Assembly: GCA_052034295.1 (NCBI GenBank)
Contig: JBPOIS010000175.1
Location: 1 to 7,404, forward strand
DNA length: 7,404 nucleotides
Direction: 5' to 3'
DNA from: JBPOIS01 sp052034295
GTDB lineage: Bacteria > Pseudomonadota > Gammaproteobacteria > Pseudomonadales > Moraxellaceae
The notes below the pieces were generated by a model. The model was not told the origin of the DNA. It did no database searches and saw only the letters and a list, made by a program, of their open reading frames with translations. This document shows positions 5,660 through 7,404 of the stretch, in pieces. The stretch's first letter is position 1; the number at the start of each line of letters is the position of its first letter. The position numbers were made by a program, and so were the translations under genes.

Positions 5660-5849
5660 TGACATGAGCTGTCGCCCCTGCCTTGCACAATGGCCCCCGC
5701 AGTCCAGACGCGCCACCTGCTGATAGAGACAAGCTTTTGTTTTCAGAAGCCAGGGGTGCTGCACGGCACACTGGGCCCAGAACAGCCCTGTGCAATTTTT
5801 CCGGTTGCTCTCCCTGTCAGGATGCAATTTTGCCTGGCAGGGCTTTTTA
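5660..5849 (+). ncRNA. candidate structured small RNA or 5' leader
   Basis: Seven nested pairings can be drawn by eye. TGACA 5660-5664 pairs with 5815-5819, GAGC 5666-5669 with 5807-5810, and TTGCACA 5683-5689 with 5789-5795. GGCCC 5692-5696 pairs with 5773-5777, GCAG 5699-5702 with 5759-5762, and CACCT 5714-5718 with GGGTG 5754-5758. The apical hairpin is GCTTTTG 5733-5739 with CAGAAGC 5744-5750 and a TTTT loop. The result is a rod with internal bulges, about 190 nt with its terminator, in the size range of 6S RNA. I do not recognise 6S sequence motifs or any riboswitch family, and several helices are only 4-5 bp. The outermost helix competes with the terminator stem. It could be a free sRNA ending at the terminator or an attenuator leader of the gene at 5889. 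Confidence 0.3.
5812..5849 (+). terminator. strong intrinsic terminator
   Basis: CCCTGTCAGG (5812-5821) pairs with CCTGGCAGGG (5833-5842) over 10 bp with a single G-U. The loop is 11 bases and CTTTTT follows. On the minus strand no T run follows, so it works for plus-strand transcripts only. It lies about 250 bases after the DUF4385 stop and 40 bases before the next start. It may therefore end the DUF442-DUF4385 transcript, end a small RNA, or control the next gene. Confidence 0.8.
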
Positions 5850-5888
5850 TTTGCCTGATCTGAACAATACCGAACTGAGACCTTGCGG

Positions 5889-6365
5889 ATGAACCTGCCG
5901 ATCACCCAGATTGACTTTGCTGCACAGTCTGCGCTGCCCGACGTGCTGTGCCAGACCTTGCTGCCCCCCGTGGACACCCCCTGTACGCTTGATCATGCTG
6001 ACCTGCTGGCCGCCTTTTTCGGGCGCTCTGGGCAGATCCTGCAGGTACAGCTGCCCGGTGTCGAACCCCGCAGCGCGGAGGCCACGCGCGCCCTGTGGAT
6101 GCAGGCCTGTCCTGACCTGCTGCGGCAGATGCAGGCCAGTCTGCACGGCCAGACCACCCCGGCACTGGTGCTGCGCATCGACACCCCCGCAGCAGACCTG
6201 CCGCTGGCCGGGGTGCAGGAGTGTCTGGGGGCGTTTTGGGATCTGGTGGACCCGGACCACAGCGAGGTGTTTTACACCGTGTGCTGCGGTGCCGATCAGC
6301 TCAGTCTGACCCTGGCCTACAGCCTGCCCTGCGGCACAGCGGAGGGCACGGCACCGGCCCCATGA
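5889..6365 (+). CDS. hypothetical protein, 158 aa, cysteine-rich, unrecognised
   Basis: I do not recognise this protein. It has 158 residues, is acidic, has no signal peptide and no membrane segment, and seems cytoplasmic. It contains seven cysteines, at 21, 32, 74, 112, 132, 133 and 148, including an adjacent pair in VCCGADQ. The predicted pattern alternates helix and strand. ALVLRID (92-98) and EVFYTVCCGADQLSLTLAYSLP (126-147) look like core strands, separated by a helix VQECLGAFWDLV (109-120). The last ten residues are low-complexity. ATG 5889 is preceded by GAGA at 5876-5879. An in-frame TTG at 5883 would add two residues and is unlikely. The start lies 40 bases after a strong terminator, and the stop is separated by a single base from the metY stop on the other strand. 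GC-rich codon use like that of its neighbours supports a real gene. Confidence 0.7.
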   Translation: MNLPITQIDFAAQSALPDVLCQTLLPPVDTPCTLDHADLLAAFFGRSGQILQVQLPGVEPRSAEATRALWMQACPDLLRQMQASLHGQTTPALVLRIDTPAADLPLAGVQECLGAFWDLVDPDHSEVFYTVCCGADQLSLTLAYSLPCGTAEGTAPAP

Positions 6366-6366
6366 A

Positions 6367-7404
6367 TCAGACTGCCGCCAGCGCCTGATCCAGGTCCGCT
6401 TTCAGGTCGTCGATGTGCTCCAGACCCACCGACAGCCGCACCATGTCTTCGCTTACCCCGGCACTGGCCAGCTCGTCCGCCGAAAGCTGACGGTGGGTGG
6501 TGGTGGCTGGGTGACAGGCCAGTGATTTGGCGTCACCGATGTTGACCAGCCGGGTGAACAGTTTCAGCGCATCAATGAAGCGCGCGCCGCCCTCACGGCC
6601 GCCTTCGACGCCAAACGACACAATCCCCGAGGCCCGCCCGCCAAAGTCACGCTGGATCAGGGCATGCTGGGCATGGTCGGCAAGGCCCGCATAGTTCACC
6701 CATTTGACCTTGGGATGCTGCTGCAGGTACTGGGCAATCGCCAGCGCATTGTCACAATGACGCTCCATGCGCAGCGGCAGGGTTTCCAGCCCCTGCAGGA
6801 TCAAAAACGCATTCATCGGGCTGATCGCTGCGCCCATGTTGCGCAGCGGCACCACCCGCGCACGGGCAATGTACGCCGCCGCCCCCAGCGCTTCCACATA
6901 GTTGACGCCGTGATAGCTGGGGTCCGGGGTGTTCAGGCTGGCAAAGCGCTCGGCATGCTCACCCCACGGGAAGCGGCCACTGTCCACGATGATCCCACCC
7001 ACCGAAGTGCCATGGCCACCGATGTATTTGGTCAGGCTGTGCACCACGATGTCGGCCCCATGTTCAAACGGCCGGTACAGGATCGGCGAGGCCACGGTGT
7101 TGTCGATCACCACCGGCACGCCATGGCGGTGGGCAATGGCCGACACGGCGGGCAAATCCAGCACATTGCCCAGCGGGTTGCCGATCGACTCGGCAAACAC
7201 CAGTTTGGTGCGGTGGTCGATCAGCTTTTCCAGCTGCTCAGGCTGGCGATAATCAAAAAACCGCACTTCGATGCCCAGCTTCGGCAGGGTGTGGGCAAAC
7301 AGGTTGTAGGTGCCGCCGTACAGGGTGGACACCGAAATGATGTTGTCCCCGGCTTCGGCGATGGTCTGGATGGCGTAGGTGATCGCCGACATGCCCGAGG
7401 CCAC
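6367..7404 (-). CDS. metY: O-acetylhomoserine sulfhydrylase (aminocarboxypropyltransferase), 5' end outside window
   Basis: The 345 visible residues are the C-terminal four fifths of a PLP enzyme of the Cys/Met metabolism family. The frame is open through the window edge and about 80 N-terminal residues are missing, so the apparent start at 7404 is not real. The PLP lysine lies in VHSLTKYIGGHGTSVGG (K126 of the visible part, bases 7027-7029). Other marks are SVSTLYGGTYNLF near the beginning, DNTVASP, and the substrate-binding segment GDAKSLACHPATTTHRQL, where the arginine contacts the substrate carboxylate in relatives. MetY makes homocysteine from O-acetylhomoserine and sulfide, with acetate released, in the methionine pathway. 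The motifs fit MetY better than cystathionine synthase (MetB) or MetZ. Next to a sulfide-response locus it is a second route that uses up sulfide, but it is on the opposite strand and its promoter is not in view. Confidence 0.94.
   Translation of the reverse strand: MASGMSAITYAIQTIAEAGDNIISVSTLYGGTYNLFAHTLPKLGIEVRFFDYRQPEQLEKLIDHRTKLVFAESIGNPLGNVLDLPAVSAIAHRHGVPVVIDNTVASPILYRPFEHGADIVVHSLTKYIGGHGTSVGGIIVDSGRFPWGEHAERFASLNTPDPSYHGVNYVEALGAAAYIARARVVPLRNMGAAISPMNAFLILQGLETLPLRMERHCDNALAIAQYLQQHPKVKWVNYAGLADHAQHALIQRDFGGRASGIVSFGVEGGREGGARFIDALKLFTRLVNIGDAKSLACHPATTTHRQLSADELASAGVSEDMVRLSVGLEHIDDLKADLDQALAAV

Larger units (their letters stand above)
5564..5888. other. 325-bp intergenic region with A-tract and structured 3' part
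   Basis: No convincing gene lies here. The first 60 bases are unremarkable. At 5627-5652 an AT tract (long A runs around ATATA) could serve as an UP-like or -10 element, with TATAAA at 5642-5647, but no good -35 is seen at the right distance. GCAATTTT occurs three times (5623-5630, 5792-5799 and 5824-5831). The second half can fold into a long rod and ends in a strong terminator 40 bases before the next gene. Small frames in this stretch lack ribosome sites and run through the terminator. Confidence 0.6.

Noticed and set aside
5660..5820. Assignment of the gap to 6S RNA (ssrS) proper
   Set aside because: Shape and size are suggestive, but I cannot find the conserved sequence blocks of 6S, and the flanking genes are not the usual ones. 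Kept only as an unnamed candidate.
5683..5892. 69-codon plus-strand frame in the gap (TTG start)
   Set aside because: It has no ribosome site and no protein-like pattern, and it passes through the strong terminator.
5027..5977. 316-codon open frame on the minus strand spanning DUF4385 and the intergenic gap
   Set aside because: It runs through the terminator hairpin and the A-tract (giving a Phe-rich stretch) and mirrors a conserved gene. No domain is seen.
6171..6330. Resemblance of the end of the 158-aa protein to the C-terminal domain of FtsZ-like proteins
   Set aside because: Only a helix-strand pattern is shared. No GTP-binding loop is present and the residue matches are too few.

Overview
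The window is GC-rich, densely packed DNA from a Gram-negative bacterium, most likely a beta- or gammaproteobacterium. The basis is the gene families present (a BigR-type ArsR repressor, a Blh-type persulfide dioxygenase, split YeeE/YedE membrane proteins, SulP, DUF4385, MetY), the overlapping genes and the strong G/C third-position bias. No rRNA, tRNA, CRISPR array or complete insertion sequence is visible. AT-rich islands occur only between genes, at about 58-92, 1441-1480 and 5627-5652. Positions 1-76 hold nothing that I can assign.

Left edge (77-505, minus): a remnant of an RHS-repeat protein, reduced to the end of the conserved core (WLEG...TDHLGTP...VVWRW). Its 3' part runs into about 105 bp that can fold into three consecutive stem-loops.

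Centre (524-5043): a sulfide/persulfide-response locus. A minus-strand persulfide dioxygenase (524-1414) is divergent from a plus-strand unit: BigR/SqrR-like repressor (1551-1928), two half-size YeeE/YedE membrane proteins (1918-2349 and 2346-2807) and a SulP anion transporter with STAS domain (2875-4602). The 127-bp divergent gap holds an AT-rich imperfect dyad between two predicted promoters that share one -35 hexamer on opposite strands. After a terminator (4631-4658) comes a small DUF442/TIGR01244 sulfurtransferase-like protein (4702-5043), the domain that in known Blh proteins is fused to the dioxygenase. It overlaps a DUF4385 gene of unknown function (5030-5563).

Right part (5564-7404): a 325-bp gap contains a potential long rod-shaped RNA fold ending in a strong intrinsic terminator (5812-5849). 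An unrecognised 158-aa, seven-cysteine protein follows (5889-6365). It converges, with one base between stop codons, on the 3' part of metY (O-acetylhomoserine sulfhydrylase, 6367-7404, minus), which runs off the window.

Working model (inference): reactive sulfur oxidises the two conserved cysteines of the repressor and releases the divergent promoters. The rhodanese-like protein and the dioxygenase turn persulfide into sulfite. The YeeE/YedE pair and SulP move sulfur compounds or oxyanions across the inner membrane. MetY is a neighbouring enzyme that consumes sulfide to make homocysteine.
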